Assembly: GCA_963716925.1 (NCBI GenBank)
Contig: CAVQUX010000018.1
Location: 186,001 to 250,000, forward strand
Length of the DNA stretch: 64,000 bases
From: DAISKN01 sp963716925
GTDB taxonomy: Bacteria; Acidobacteriota; Vicinamibacteria; Marinacidobacterales; SMYC01
Direction of reading: 5' to 3'
Shown: piece by piece, positions 45,559 to 55,620 of the stretch
Numbering within the stretch: position 1 is the first letter of the stretch
Layout: each line of letters begins with the position of its first letter
Program-made: the position numbers and the translations under genes
The notes under the pieces: generated by a model
What the model was told of the DNA's origin: nothing
The model's input: the letters and a program-made list of their open reading frames with translations, nothing else
Database searches by the model: none

Positions 45559-46281
45559 TCAGCGCTCGAGCTCAAACGCCTCGAGTTGCTTTCGAGCCGT
45601 CCCGAAGTTGCCGAGGTGGTAAACGGACGCCCCTGCTGGCGAGAACGTGAACCCATCGAACGGCTCGGCGAGCATCGCCTTCAGGTATTCCTGGCTCGCG
45701 AGGCCGATGGTGACGTGCGGATTGAAGTTCCTGCCCGTTTGTTTCGGAACGAACGACGCGACGTAGTCCATCGTCGGCTGGTTGACGTCGGGAGCCTCCG
45801 GCGTGGTCGCGTACGCGGCAGCGGTCCCGGTTTCCACGGTAAATGGGGCGACGGCGTCGATCAGTTTCTGTTGCAGCTCGAGGAGATTTGCCGTCGGCTC
45901 GACGACAATACCGGCGAGGCCAAGGTCGTCCGTGGGGATGTAATAGTACTTGAACGCTTTCAACTTCCAGCCGGACGGCTTCTCGTCGGCCAGGACTTTG
46001 CCGGCCGCGGCGTAGACCTTGTCGAGATCCGCCGTGCGGACGTACCTCTGCAGCATCGTGATGTGAGGATGGTGCGTCGCGTCGAGGGCGAAGCCCTTCG
46101 GGAACACCTCGAGCAGACGGGCGTTGACGGCTTGCGCGTGGCGGATCATCGTCGCGTCCGGCTCCAGCGCGATGTCGATGGCCGTGACCGGGCTCGGCTG
46201 CGCGCTGGACGTCTCCGGATAGCCGAGCAGCGATCCAACGCCGATGACCAGTGCGCCCGGGAGGTTCATGAATCCAGTCAC
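45559..46281 (-). CDS. Secreted 2H phosphoesterase (2'-5' RNA ligase-like)
   Basis: A 240-residue protein with an export signal (ALVIGVGSLLGYPETSSAQP). Two H-x-T/S motifs define the 2H superfamily: HHPHITML (about residue 73) and NPHVTIGLA (about residue 187). Between them are strands and helices of the bilobal fold (LKAFKYYYIPTDDLGLAGIV). Enzymes of this group open cyclic nucleotide phosphates or process 2',3'-ends; an exported member would act on extracellular RNA fragments or phosphodiesters. It lies 15 bases after the HAD phosphatase gene and is almost certainly co-transcribed with it and the sulfatase. Confidence 0.82.
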   Translation of the reverse strand: MTGFMNLPGALVIGVGSLLGYPETSSAQPSPVTAIDIALEPDATMIRHAQAVNARLLEVFPKGFALDATHHPHITMLQRYVRTADLDKVYAAAGKVLADEKPSGWKLKAFKYYYIPTDDLGLAGIVVEPTANLLELQQKLIDAVAPFTVETGTAAAYATTPEAPDVNQPTMDYVASFVPKQTGRNFNPHVTIGLASQEYLKAMLAEPFDGFTFSPAGASVYHLGNFGTARKQLEAFELER

Positions 46282-46296
46282 GCGATTCTCCTGTCT

Positions 46297-47302
46297 CTAT
46301 CTGTTCTCGAACGGGTAGATGACCTTCCAGTCGTTCTTCATGTCCACGACCGTCCAGCCTTTCGCCTGTGCCTCGTCGAGCGCTTTGTCCAGGCGACCGA
46401 TGGCGGACGTCGCGGTCGTAGGCCCATTCGCGCTCGGCGTCGGTGTGGTGGACGATCAGGCATAGCCGCGGGCCCTCGCCCGCCGCCGTCCACTGGAGCA
46501 TCTGGAGGTCGCCGTCGGAGTTGCCGAAGGCCGCGATCGGACGGCGGCCGATGTGCTGCTGGATGCCGACCGGCTTGCCCGCCTTGTCGTCGATGAAGTT
46601 GATCTCGGGCAGCCGTACGAGGACAGGCTTGCCGTCGCGCAGCTCGAAGCTCGTCTTGATGCTGCTGCCGACGACCTGCTCGGGCGGGATGCCGTAGACC
46701 TTCTCCGCCCAGGCGCGCATGAACTCGATGCCTCCGCCGGAGACGATGAAGGTCTTGAACCCGTTCGCCCGCAGGTAGGCGAGGAGCTCGAGCATCGGCT
46801 GGTAGACCATCTCGGTGTAGGGCCGCCCGGTCTTCGGGTGCTTGGCGCTAGCGAACCAGTCGCGGACGATCTGGTCGAACTCCTCGGTGGTCATGCCGGC
46901 ATGGGTGGCCGCGACGATCTGCAGGATGGCCGGCTCGCCGCCGGCGAGGGCGCCCTTCACGTCGCCCTTGAGGAGCGAGGCGAACGGTTCCTTGTCCTTC
47001 CACTCGGGGTGCTGCGGAGCGAGCGCCTTCACGCGGTCGAGCGCGAAGAAGAGCTGGAAGTACATCGGCTGCTCGGCCCAGAGCGTGCCGTCGTTGTCGA
47101 AGGTGGCGATGCGCTCGGCGACGGGCACGAAGCTCGGCGAGCCTTCCTTGGTCACCTTCGCGACGAAGTCCACGATGGACTGCTTGGCCTTGCCGTCGTT
47201 CCAGGATGGCAGCGGGTCCGCGGCGTAGGAGTTGGTACTGAAGGCTCCCAGGTGCGCAGCGACCGCGATGGCGAGAAGCCGTTTTCGGAAGGGGATTCCC
47301 AT
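46297..47302 (-). CDS. Secreted HAD-family phosphatase (one frameshift)
   Basis: Signal peptide MGIPFRKRLLAIAVAAHLGA to NSYA-AD. HAD motifs are complete: FDNDGTLW (nucleophile and acid Asp), TFIVSGGGIEF (motif II Ser), DDKAGKP (Lys) and FGNSDGDLQML (motif IV). The cap is helical, as in phosphoserine phosphatase-like enzymes. At about 46408 an extra G shifts the frame; repaired, the end is GRLDKALDEAQAKGWTVVDM then KNDWKVIYPFENR and stop 46297, giving about 334 residues. It would hydrolyse phosphomonoesters in the periplasm. It lies between the sulfatase (86-base gap) and the 2H phosphoesterase. Confidence 0.85.
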
Positions 47303-47387
47303 GGCTTTCGTGCTTTCGTTCCTCTGGATTCGAGCCGCGCCCGCCGCGCCGCGGCGGCGGGCACAGCGGTGGTTGCGCCTGCTCGGC

Positions 47388-48998
47388 CTACTCCGTAGGC
47401 TTGGTCAGCTTCTCCATCACGTGGCTGAGGTTGAAGGAGCCAGGCTTCTGGCGCGGCGGGAAGTGAACGGAAGCTCTGCATCCACTTGCCGACGTATCCA
47501 GCGGCCGGACCCACCAGGAACGTGCGATCGAGCCGCCATTGCTTGTATTCGATGCCCTCCTCACCGCGCTCGAACGGATCGGCGCGGAGGTTGAACATCT
47601 TGGGGACGCGCAGGACCACCATCGGATCCTGCCAGACCTCGAAGACCTTGGCGCGCTGCTCCAGGAACAGCATCTTCCACTGGTCGAAGCGCAGGGCCGC
47701 GGGCTCGCCGTCGTCGGTCCAGTAGACGAACTCTTTGCGCGGCCACTCCTTGGTCTCGCCCTTGAGGTACGGCAGCAGGTTGTACCCGTCGAGGTGCACC
47801 TTGTAGGTCGCTCCCGCCGCCGTCAAGCCGGTGAGCAGCGACTCCTTGACGTTGGGCTGGCCCGCGGCCGCCAGCAGCGTCGGCAGCCAGTCCTCGAGGG
47901 AGACGATCTCGTTCATCTCGGTGCCGGGCTTGATCACGCCGGGCCAGCGCACGACGATGGGGCACGCGGTAGCCGCCCTCCCAGGGGGTGTTCTTCTCGC
48001 CGCGGAACGGGACCGCGGCTCCGTCGGGCCAGCTCATCACCTCGCCGCCGTTGTCGGTCGTGTAGATCACGATCGTGTTGTCGGCGACGCCCATGTCGGT
48101 CAGCTTCTTCAAGAGCTGCCCGATGTGACCGTCGTGCTCGACCATGCCGTCCGGGACGATCCCGAGCCCCGTCTTGCCCTCGCGACTCCGCCTTGAGGTG
48201 GGTGAAGATGTGCATGCGGGTCGTGTTGAACCAGACGAACCAGGGCTTGCCTTCCTTCTGCTTCTCGTCGAGGAACTTGAAGGTCTGGGCGAGCACCTCT
48301 TCGTCGATCGTCTCCATCCGCTTCTTCGTGAGGGGGCCCGTGTCCTCGCAGCGCTGCTTGCCCCACTTCCCGAAGCGGCCGTCGTCGGGAAGAGTGCTCG
48401 CGGTGTCCGTCGCGTAGCAGTGGAACACACCGCGCGGGCCGAACATCTCCTTGAACTTCGGGTCCTTCGGATAGTCCGGGTTCTCGGGCTCCTCTTCGGC
48501 GTTCAGGTGGTAGAAGTTGCCGAAGAACTCGTCGAAGCCGTGGACCGTCGGGATGAACTCGTTGCGGTCGCCGAGGTGGTTCTTGCCGAACTGGCCGGTC
48601 GCATAACCTTGGGCCTTGAGCAGGTTGGCGATCGTCGGGTCCTTGTCCGAGAGCCCCTCGGGAGCGCCCGGGAGTCCGACCTTCAGAAGGCCGGTGCGGA
48701 TCGGCGACTGGCCGGTGATGAACGCCGCCCGCCCCGCCGTGCAGCTCTGCTGGGCGTAGGCGTCGGTGAAGATCGCCCCGTCCCTCGCGATGCTGTCGAT
48801 GTTGGGCGTGCGGTAGCCCATCATCCCGCGGTTGTAAGCGCTGATGTTCCAGTAGCCGATGTCGTCCCCGAACATCACCAGGATGTTCGGCTTCTTCGCC
48901 GCGGGCTGCGCCACCGCCGGTGCCGCGCCGAGGGCGAGGCCGAGGGCGAGGGCGACGAAAACCGCCGTGTAAGCTCTTGACATAAGTCTCCTTTTCAC
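47388..48998 (-). CDS. Arylsulfatase, secreted (three frameshifts)
   Basis: Start ATG 48998 with signal MKRRLMSRAYTAVFVALALG to AVAQ. The sulfatase domain begins PNILVMFGDDIGYWNISAYN. The formylglycine site is SCTAGRAAFITGQ (C-x-A-x-R variant). KNHLGDRNEF, YTTDNGGEVMSWPDG and RFDQWKMLFLEQR follow in family order, and the tail after the last shift reads PPRQKPGSFNLSHVMEKLTK. Frame changes lie at about 48190, 47960 and 47455. Repaired length is about 535 residues, full for the family. It is the first gene of the sulfatase-HAD-2H unit. It differs in subgroup from the sulfatase at 2118. Confidence 0.85.
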
Positions 48999-49229
48999 GC
49001 CGGCCGACGCCGGCAGTGGGTTGGGTTCAATCGGGTGCCTTCATTTCGTACGAAACTCGGGACATTGAGCGCTCAAGTGCTCCGGAGAGAGCAGCAAAAA
49101 CGGGCGACCACGCGGTAGGGTTCCTGCCTCCGTCCTTTTTCCCCGTTCTCGAGCATCTCCCTCATGCTGTGGAAAAACGAGATGCGATTCTAGGATGCTG
49201 GCCCGCGAGCCTTCAATTGAACTTTGGTG

Positions 49230-49433
49230 TTACTCGCGCCGGGGGCTAGTTTTCGCCGATTTCGCGCTCAGCTTCATCACCGTGGCGGCGGCGTTGAACC
49301 GGACGGTATCGTTCTCGTCGTCGAGGAGCGGAATGACGGCGGAGACGAGCCCCGGGTCGCCCCGCTTCGCGATGGCGCTGACCGCGGACGCACGTACGAG
49401 CCACTCCTTGTCGGACGCCCAGAAGGCCTGAGG
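49230..49433 (-). pseudogene. HEAT-repeat C-terminal remnant
   Basis: One minus frame reads FWASDKEWLVRASAVSAIAK then RGDPGLVSAVIPLLDDENDT, VRFNAAATVMKLSAKSAKTS and a stop at 49230. This is a classic HEAT/PBS-lyase repeat pair ('W-VRA-A--A--- GD--L---L-PLL-D----VR--AA--V--L'). A stop lies upstream at about 49433, where the M23 gene ends. The start and the other repeats are absent. Confidence 0.65.
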
Positions 49434-50795
49434 TCAAGGTCGAGGCGCTGAAAGCTTCGCCATCACGCGGTCCTGGACCCACATCGGGTCCCACCACTCG
49501 ACCGGATTCACCGGCATACCGCGGATGAGGAGCGTGAAATGCAGGTGGTCGCCGCCGGCGAGCCCCGTCTGGCCCGTGCGGCCGATCACCTGTCCCTTCT
49601 CCACCTCCTGGTCCGGAGCGACCTCGATCGAGGAGAGATGACTGTAGAGACTCATGAGCCCGGCGCCGTGATCGAGAACTACGGAGTTTCCATAGATTCC
49701 GAAATAATGCGCCAGGACCACCACTCCGCGATTCGCCGCCGGAACCGGGGCTCCGCGAACGGAGGCGAGATCGAAACCGAGATGGTCTTGCTGGTCCACG
49801 TCACGACCTTCGAATACGTAGGTGCGGCGATCCGCGAACGAGGACGTCGGCTCGCTTCCGGGAAGCGGATCGAAGCGACCGCTCCAGAGGAAGTTTTCCC
49901 GGGAGCGCCCGCCGAGGTCTCTGAGGGTCTGGGCGTTCGCGGCGCGAAGCTCGCGGTTGATGGCCAGGTAGTTCGCGAGGAGATCGCCGCGGTCCTCGAG
50001 CTCCGGAGTCTGGGAGCGGATCTCGGGCACGACCTTGTTCATGAAATCGACCGTGAGCAGGATGGTGTCCTTCTTCAGGGGACGGGGAAACCAGCGCTCG
50101 ACGAACGAGACCGTGGTCCGGTTGCCCAGAGGATCCTCGGCGACGAGTCGGATCTCCTTCTCGTCCGTCATGTCATAGGGAACGCCGTAGAGCGCGAAGC
50201 GCTCCTCGCCTCCCGCCGGTGAAGGAAGGCCAGGGAAGAAGGACGCACCCGCCTCGACGCCGTGGCGGCCGCCGTTCTCGAGTGCGCTCGCGTCGACGCG
50301 GTAGACGACGATTCCGCTTCCCCCCTGCGCCGCGTAGTTCTGGTGCGAAGTAACCGCCAACTGTGGAGGGGTGAGCCGGACCGGCAGCGGCAGCTCCTGG
50401 ATAGCGGCACGCGGTCCTCGAAGCCAGGCGCCGGTTCCGAGGGCTTCTACCCGAAGGGTGAGTTGTCCTTCCGCGAGACCGGGAACGGACTCCGGACCGA
50501 CTACCACAGGGACTTCCGTCTCGACTTCGCCCTTCTTCCATATCCACATCGAGGATGCCGGGAACTCCCGCTCGGCGAGAAGGACGGCGTTGCCGCTCTG
50601 GACCGCCTCCACGCGAATGAAAGTGACTCCTCGGGCCCCTTCCCGCGCGCGGACGACTACCGTCGTACCCGCCCGGCCGACTCCGGGACGGCTGGGGATG
50701 ACCTCGACAACGGGCGAAGGTCCCGGCCAGAACGCGAGGAACAAACCGCCGAAGAGGGCGAGTGCGAGGAGCGCGTAGCGAACGGTTTTGCGCAT
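49434..50795 (-). CDS. M23 (LytM) peptidase, membrane-anchored
   Basis: I chose ATG 50795, which opens an N-terminal membrane helix (VRYALLALALFGGLFLAFWP); the open frame extends further but overlaps the upstream flavoprotein gene. 453 residues. Immunoglobulin-like beta regions (about 30-260) precede a long linker helix. The C-terminal LytM domain has DHLGFDLASVRGAPV (His and Asp zinc ligands), VVLDHGAGLMSLYSHLSSI, VEKGQVIGRTGQTGLAGGDH and LHFTLLIRG (HxH). The zinc ligands are complete, so peptidoglycan endopeptidase activity is plausible. It is the last gene of a four-gene minus-strand unit. Confidence 0.88.
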   Translation of the reverse strand: MRKTVRYALLALALFGGLFLAFWPGPSPVVEVIPSRPGVGRAGTTVVVRAREGARGVTFIRVEAVQSGNAVLLAEREFPASSMWIWKKGEVETEVPVVVGPESVPGLAEGQLTLRVEALGTGAWLRGPRAAIQELPLPVRLTPPQLAVTSHQNYAAQGGSGIVVYRVDASALENGGRHGVEAGASFFPGLPSPAGGEERFALYGVPYDMTDEKEIRLVAEDPLGNRTTVSFVERWFPRPLKKDTILLTVDFMNKVVPEIRSQTPELEDRGDLLANYLAINRELRAANAQTLRDLGGRSRENFLWSGRFDPLPGSEPTSSFADRRTYVFEGRDVDQQDHLGFDLASVRGAPVPAANRGVVVLAHYFGIYGNSVVLDHGAGLMSLYSHLSSIEVAPDQEVEKGQVIGRTGQTGLAGGDHLHFTLLIRGMPVNPVEWWDPMWVQDRVMAKLSAPRP

Positions 50796-50847
50796 GACTC
50801 CCGGTATTGTAAGCCGCGGAGGGCCCGGCGACGCCGCGGAATCGCAG

Positions 50848-52080
50848 TCATTCGGCGACGGCGGCGCCGGCGACGAACCCCGTCGACCACGCCCATTGGA
50901 AGTTGAAACCGCCGATGCGTCCGTCGACGTCCAGCATCTCTCCCACGAGGTGGAGCCCGGGACACTTTTGCGAGGCCATGGTCGCCGGGTCGATCTCGTC
51001 GAGAGGGATCCCGCCCGCGGTGACCTCGGCGAAGGAATATCCGCGGCTGCCTCCAACCGGAAGCGGCCAGTCGACGAGAGAGTGAACCAGGCGACGCCTG
51101 TCGTCGCGGCCCAGCCGTCCGACGGAAATTTCCCCGGAAAGCCCGAGGTCCTCGAGAACCGCCCTTCCAACCGACGCGGGGAGCTTCGCCACGAGCGCGT
51201 TCTGCAGCTGGAGCCGGGGTCTCTCCACCGCGTAGGCCAGGATATCCTTTTCCAGTCTCGCGAAGTCCTCCCCTGAAACGAGGCAGGCGGAAACCGTCAC
51301 GCTTCGTCCTTCGAGCCGCGCGCGGCACCAGAACCGCGATGCGTCGAGGACGGAAGGTCCGCTCACGCCGAAGTGCGTCCACAGGAGCGGTCCCGTGATT
51401 CGCACCGGCTCTCTTCCCTCGACCCGGACGGTGAGCTCGACCAGATGCGAGACCCCGGAAAGAGGTCGGTGAAAATCTCCACGAAGCACCAGCGGAACGA
51501 GCGCCGGCGTCGTGGGAACGATCGAATGTCCGCGGCCGGCCGCGATAGCGAGCCCGAGCCCGTCACTTCCAGTCTTGGGCAGGGAGAGCCCGCCGGTGGC
51601 CAGAACCACTCTTCCGGCCGCGAGGCTCCGCTCGGGAGTCCTCACCAGGAACCCGTCGTCCCGCTTCTCGAGTGAGACGACTCGATGGCCCGGGAGAATC
51701 GTCACACCCAGGCGCGCCGCCTCGAGGAGAAGGGCATCGAGAACGGTGCGCGCCCGGTTCGAGTTGGGGAAGAGCTTTCCGTACTCCTCCTCGTGGAGGG
51801 TGACTCCCAGCTCCTCGAAGAACGCGATCGTCTGCTCGACGCGGAAGGCGCGCAGCACCCTTCTCACGAAACGAGAGCTTCCGCCGTTGAAGTCGGCCTC
51901 GGTGACGACGGCGTTCGTGACGTTGCACCGGCCTCCGCCGCTCACGAGGATCTTGGCGCCGAGCTTCCGCGCGCCGTCGAGGACCAGGATCCTCCGCTCG
52001 CGCCGGCGTCTAGCGGCGAAGATGGCGGTGGCAAGACCCGCCGCCCCGCCCCCGACTACGATGACGTCCGCCGTTTCCAA
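50848..52080 (-). CDS. HI0933/BaiN-family flavoprotein
   Basis: A 410-residue cytoplasmic FAD protein. The N-terminal dinucleotide fold is DVIVVGGGAAGLATAIFAAR, followed by the family-specific KLGAKILVSGGGRCNVTN. ATGGLSLPKTGSDGLGLAIA is mid-domain, and the C-terminal FAD return is GGIPLDEIDPATMASQKCPG then GFNFQWAWSTGFVAGAAVA. Members reduce flavin or bile-acid-type substrates, or have unknown roles. Full length and intact. It is 12 bases downstream of the small hypothetical gene, so co-transcribed. Confidence 0.9.
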   Translation of the reverse strand: METADVIVVGGGAAGLATAIFAARRRRERRILVLDGARKLGAKILVSGGGRCNVTNAVVTEADFNGGSSRFVRRVLRAFRVEQTIAFFEELGVTLHEEEYGKLFPNSNRARTVLDALLLEAARLGVTILPGHRVVSLEKRDDGFLVRTPERSLAAGRVVLATGGLSLPKTGSDGLGLAIAAGRGHSIVPTTPALVPLVLRGDFHRPLSGVSHLVELTVRVEGREPVRITGPLLWTHFGVSGPSVLDASRFWCRARLEGRSVTVSACLVSGEDFARLEKDILAYAVERPRLQLQNALVAKLPASVGRAVLEDLGLSGEISVGRLGRDDRRRLVHSLVDWPLPVGGSRGYSFAEVTAGGIPLDEIDPATMASQKCPGLHLVGEMLDVDGRIGGFNFQWAWSTGFVAGAAVAE

Positions 52081-52092
52081 GCGCGGGAATCG

Positions 52093-52521
52093 TCACTCGT
52101 CGTCTTCGGAGGCTTCGGAAACGTCCGCCGCCGCGAGCTTCGACAGATAGAGGATGGTTGCCCGGATTCTCTGGCCGTCGGCGATGTCCCGCAGGTGCCC
52201 GGTGAGCCACTCCGGCTGCCCTCCCACGCTCGCGATGTGGCGGGCGGCGACCGACTCCACTTCACCGGGACTGTAGCGCCGGCCCGTCGGTACCAGCGAG
52301 TTGCGTCCCCGGCCCCGGGAACCGGCGAACACGAGTCGGTACTCCACTCCTTCCGAGTCGATCAGGCGATCCTCCGGCTGGTAAGGTTTGGCGTGAAGAT
52401 CGGGATCCAGGTCCCACTCGTCCTGGCTGCGAACGACCTCGAGCTCCTCCTCGCCCCCGTATTGCAGGAGCATCGGCCATTCCAGCCGTGGAGCCGCGCC
52501 GCCATTGGTTTTCTCGCCCAT
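52093..52521 (-). CDS. Small acidic cytoplasmic protein of unknown function
   Basis: A 142-residue protein from ATG 52521. The first half has short strands (LEWPMLLQYGGEEELEVVRS; DRLIDSEGVEYRLVFAGSRG). The second half is helical with an acidic tail (ARHIASVGGQPEWLTGHLRD; DVSEASEDDE). There is no signal or membrane helix. It resembles DUF4144-type small proteins only in general shape. It starts 11 bases after the propeller gene and sits 12 bases before the flavoprotein gene; the tight operon suggests a related job. Confidence 0.65.
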   Translation of the reverse strand: MGEKTNGGAAPRLEWPMLLQYGGEEELEVVRSQDEWDLDPDLHAKPYQPEDRLIDSEGVEYRLVFAGSRGRGRNSLVPTGRRYSPGEVESVAARHIASVGGQPEWLTGHLRDIADGQRIRATILYLSKLAAADVSEASEDDE

Positions 52522-52532
52522 TCTGACCTCGC

Positions 52533-54230
52533 TCAGTCGACTGACGCGCGGCGTCCGATGGCGAAGAGATGAGACGCCGCTTTCACGTACAGGACGCTTT
52601 CCGAGAGCGCCGGGGTCGCCATCAGGAGCTCTCCCATCGGGTTGGTGGCGATGTGCTCGAACTCCTTCCCTGCCCTGACGACGATCATCTCGCCGTCCTC
52701 GTTCGAGAGGTAGATCTTCCCGTCCGCCGCCACCGGGGACGCGCTGAAACCGCTTCCGAGATGCGGTATCCGTTGCCGGTAGATTTCCTTTCCCGTCGCC
52801 AGCTCGTAAGCATCGAAGACGCCGTTGTTCGCGAGGACGTAGAGAATCCCCTCGTAGATGAGAGGCGTCGGCATGTACGGACCGCGGCGGGTGCGGCTCC
52901 AGACCACGGAATCGCTCGACTCCCGCCCTTCTCCCAGCGTGAGGTCGCCCCGCGAGCCCCCTCGAACGACGAAGATCGGCTGTTCCGGCCTGCGGCCGCT
53001 CGCGACGACGATGAGCCCGTCGTCGAAAACCGGCGTGGGCGCGGTGATCTTCGAGCTCCCTCCCAGACGCCAGAGCTCTTTTCCCGTCGCGGGATCGTAG
53101 CCGCGAATATAGCGGGGAGAGTTCGTGACGAGCTCGGGCCCCGGCGGTCCCTCGTAGACTCCCGGCGAGCCCCAAGACGGGAGCTCCTCTCTCTCCGCCT
53201 TCCACACCGTTTCACCGGAGTCCACGTCGAGAGCGAGCAGGAACGAGTCGTCCTGGGTGTCGCACTGGACGAATACCAATCGGCCCCAGATCACGGGGGA
53301 GCTGGCGGGCCCCCACTCGAATGTGGGAATGTCATAGGCTCCGAGATTCAGGCGGCCGAGGTCGACCTTCCACAGGAAACGACCCTCGACGTCGTAGGCG
53401 TGAATCCCCTGAGAGCCGAACGAGGCGACGACCCGCCGCCCGTCGGTAGCCGGCGTCGCGCTCGCGTAGGTCGACTTGATGTGGCGTTTGTCGGTCGGGA
53501 CGCCCTCGTAGGCCACCCGTTCCCAGAGCGTCGCCCCGGTTCGTTTGTCGATGGCCTGAATCGTCCACTTGTGCGGGGAGCGATCGTCCGAGGCGTCGCC
53601 GTCGCCGTAGAGCCCGGGACGAAAGCTCGCGCCTTCCCGGCTGCTGACGGCGCTGGTCACGAAGATGCGGTCGCCCCAGACGATCGGGCTCGAATGGGCG
53701 AGGCCTTCGATCGGCGTCTTCCAGAGCACGTTCTGTCCGGTTTGGCCGTTCCACCGGTCGGGAAGGTTCTGTCTCTCGGCGACGCCCGCGGCGCGTTGGC
53801 CGCGAAACGACGGCCAGCTCCCCGAAGCGGTCGCGGGCTCGGGGAGCGGAAGGTGGGCGTCGGCGGAATGGGCCGTGATGCGGCGTTCCGGCAGCGTCTC
53901 TCTCTCGCCCGCCGGCCGCCAGACGCTTCCGTCGAGAATCATCCGCCGCGGACCGCACTCATCCGCCACGAGCCGAAGCGACAGCCGGCCGGAGTCGACA
54001 CCGAAGCGGTAGTGACCCGGACCCGAGCACTCGCTCGCGCCTGCCGTGGGCGCGAGGACCAGCTCGGAGCCGGCTACGGTGAACGTACCCGCCAGCGCCG
54101 GCCAGCCTTCTCCCTCGATGCGGTACGACCCGTTCTCGGAGAACTGGCCCGAAAAGCCCCCGAAAACGAGGAGTCCCTCCGGAAGCGCCCCTTGGACGAG
54201 CCAGGAGACGAGCACCCCGACCAAGCTCAT
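52533..54230 (-). CDS. PQQ-type beta-propeller protein, secreted
   Basis: A 565-residue protein with a short hydrophobic N-terminus (VGVLVSWLVQGALPEGLLVF). Residues about 25-110 form a separate beta domain. Residues about 130-560 form a PQQ-like eight-bladed propeller opening SWPSFRGQRAAGVAE, then NVLWKTPIEGLAHSSPIVWG, repeated blade motifs such as YDPATGKELWRLGGSS and YELATGKEIYRQRIPHLGSG, and a final VLYVKAASHLFAIGRR. There are no obvious alcohol-dehydrogenase catalytic residues, so a binding or scaffold role (BamB-like) is as likely as a quinoprotein. First gene of the unit with 52093, 50848 and 49434. Confidence 0.82.
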   Translation of the reverse strand: MSLVGVLVSWLVQGALPEGLLVFGGFSGQFSENGSYRIEGEGWPALAGTFTVAGSELVLAPTAGASECSGPGHYRFGVDSGRLSLRLVADECGPRRMILDGSVWRPAGERETLPERRITAHSADAHLPLPEPATASGSWPSFRGQRAAGVAERQNLPDRWNGQTGQNVLWKTPIEGLAHSSPIVWGDRIFVTSAVSSREGASFRPGLYGDGDASDDRSPHKWTIQAIDKRTGATLWERVAYEGVPTDKRHIKSTYASATPATDGRRVVASFGSQGIHAYDVEGRFLWKVDLGRLNLGAYDIPTFEWGPASSPVIWGRLVFVQCDTQDDSFLLALDVDSGETVWKAEREELPSWGSPGVYEGPPGPELVTNSPRYIRGYDPATGKELWRLGGSSKITAPTPVFDDGLIVVASGRRPEQPIFVVRGGSRGDLTLGEGRESSDSVVWSRTRRGPYMPTPLIYEGILYVLANNGVFDAYELATGKEIYRQRIPHLGSGFSASPVAADGKIYLSNEDGEMIVVRAGKEFEHIATNPMGELLMATPALSESVLYVKAASHLFAIGRRASVD

Positions 54231-54349
54231 TGTCGTTGACCGCGATTCTGGTCCGACGGGCGGCGGGATGCAAGGTCTCGGTTTTTCCGCGAGCGCTCGC
54301 CAGGTTGACAGCTCCCGAGCCCCACCGGTACCCTCGATCCGGGGGGTCG

Positions 54350-54904
54350 ATGACCAACGAGGCCGATCCGGGGCTGGCGAAGGCGCCGCTCGCGACCCGC
54401 CATCCGTCCTGGGATCGGCGCGACCTGATAGACGAGTTCGAGACCTTTCTGCGCGAGGCGGGAACCCCCGAGGAGCTGCGGCTCCGCGAAGAGAGGCTGG
54501 TCTTCGAGTTCAGCGAGATCCTGCGCACCGTGCCTCCCGACGCCCTCAGCGAGGAACAGCGCTTCTTCGTGCGCGAGACCATGACCCTCATGCGGGAGCA
54601 TCTGAACAAGCTCCGCGCTCAGGCGGAGTGGGCGGTGGCAATGCTGAGCCGCGATGGCTTTCGCTACGACCGCTCGCTCGATCGGCTGGAGCGGATCGAG
54701 GGCCTCTCGACCCTGAGACGCCGGAGGTTCGCCGACGAGGTGCTGGCCATCTACCGGAGCGAGGAACAATCCGGCAACACCCGCCGGATCCGGGTGCGGA
54801 TCGCCGAGGAGCTGCAGGGCGCCTATCCTCCGGAGATGCTCTCGCCCCGGGCGTACTTCCCCATCTGGCAGTGCATCGAGGACCACCTCAAGCGCGCCCC
54901 TTGA
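54350..54904 (+). CDS. Cytoplasmic helical protein of unknown function
   Basis: A 184-residue protein. ATG 54350 was chosen over an upstream in-frame start at 54230 that would overlap the divergent propeller gene; a G-rich stretch (ggggggtc) precedes it. It is strongly helical and charged: RRDLIDEFETFLREAGTPEE, LRLREERLVFEFSEILRTV, EEQRFFVRETMTLMREHLNK and RRIRVRIAEELQGAYPPEML. No recognisable domain. Its 3' end is 3 bases from the end of the convergent M50 gene. Confidence 0.6.
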   Translation: MTNEADPGLAKAPLATRHPSWDRRDLIDEFETFLREAGTPEELRLREERLVFEFSEILRTVPPDALSEEQRFFVRETMTLMREHLNKLRAQAEWAVAMLSRDGFRYDRSLDRLERIEGLSTLRRRRFADEVLAIYRSEEQSGNTRRIRVRIAEELQGAYPPEMLSPRAYFPIWQCIEDHLKRAP

Positions 54905-54907
54905 ACC

Positions 54908-55620
54908 TTAGCCGTAGCTCACCATCGGGTAGTACAGCAGGTTCAACGCGTAAGTGAAGACGTACCCGAAGACTCTTCCGAAGAGCGCCCATGCGAGAAA
55001 CAGCCCCATCATGGCGAAGCCCGAGGTCCGGAACATATCGAGGAAATGCCGGGCGCGGTCTTCCGTCATGAACAGAGTGACGCCGACGTTCCCGTCGAGC
55101 GGTGGGATGGGAAGAAGGTTGAACGTCCCGAGGATGAGATTGAGCATGAAGAGAACGCTGACCACCGTCGCCAGGAGCGAGCCGATTCCCGACGGGTCCG
55201 TAGCTTCCGTGATTCGGGCGAAGTTGACGGTCGAAGGCGGCTGAAAGAAGTCGGCGGCAAGACCGGCCCGGATCGCGAGCGCAGCGAGCGCCATGAGGGT
55301 GAAGTTCGCGGCCGGGCCGGCGAGCGCCATCCGCGCCGCCCGATGGGGGTGGCGATGAGCCCAGAGCGGGTCGTAGGGGGCGCTCGCCCATCCCATCATG
55401 TATCCGCCGAGGAGGTAGGAAAGGATCGGCATCACCACCATGCCGAACTTCTCCCGCTGGATATGGGGAATGGGGTTCAGCGTCACCTGGCCGCTCGCCG
55501 TAGGATCGCCTCCGAGCTTGGCCACGAGGGCGTGAGCTCCCTCGTGGCACGTCGTCGAGAACAGAAAGACCACGAACCAGATGAGGCCGAGCGTAAGCGT
55601 ATCGACGGTCAGCTCGGGCA

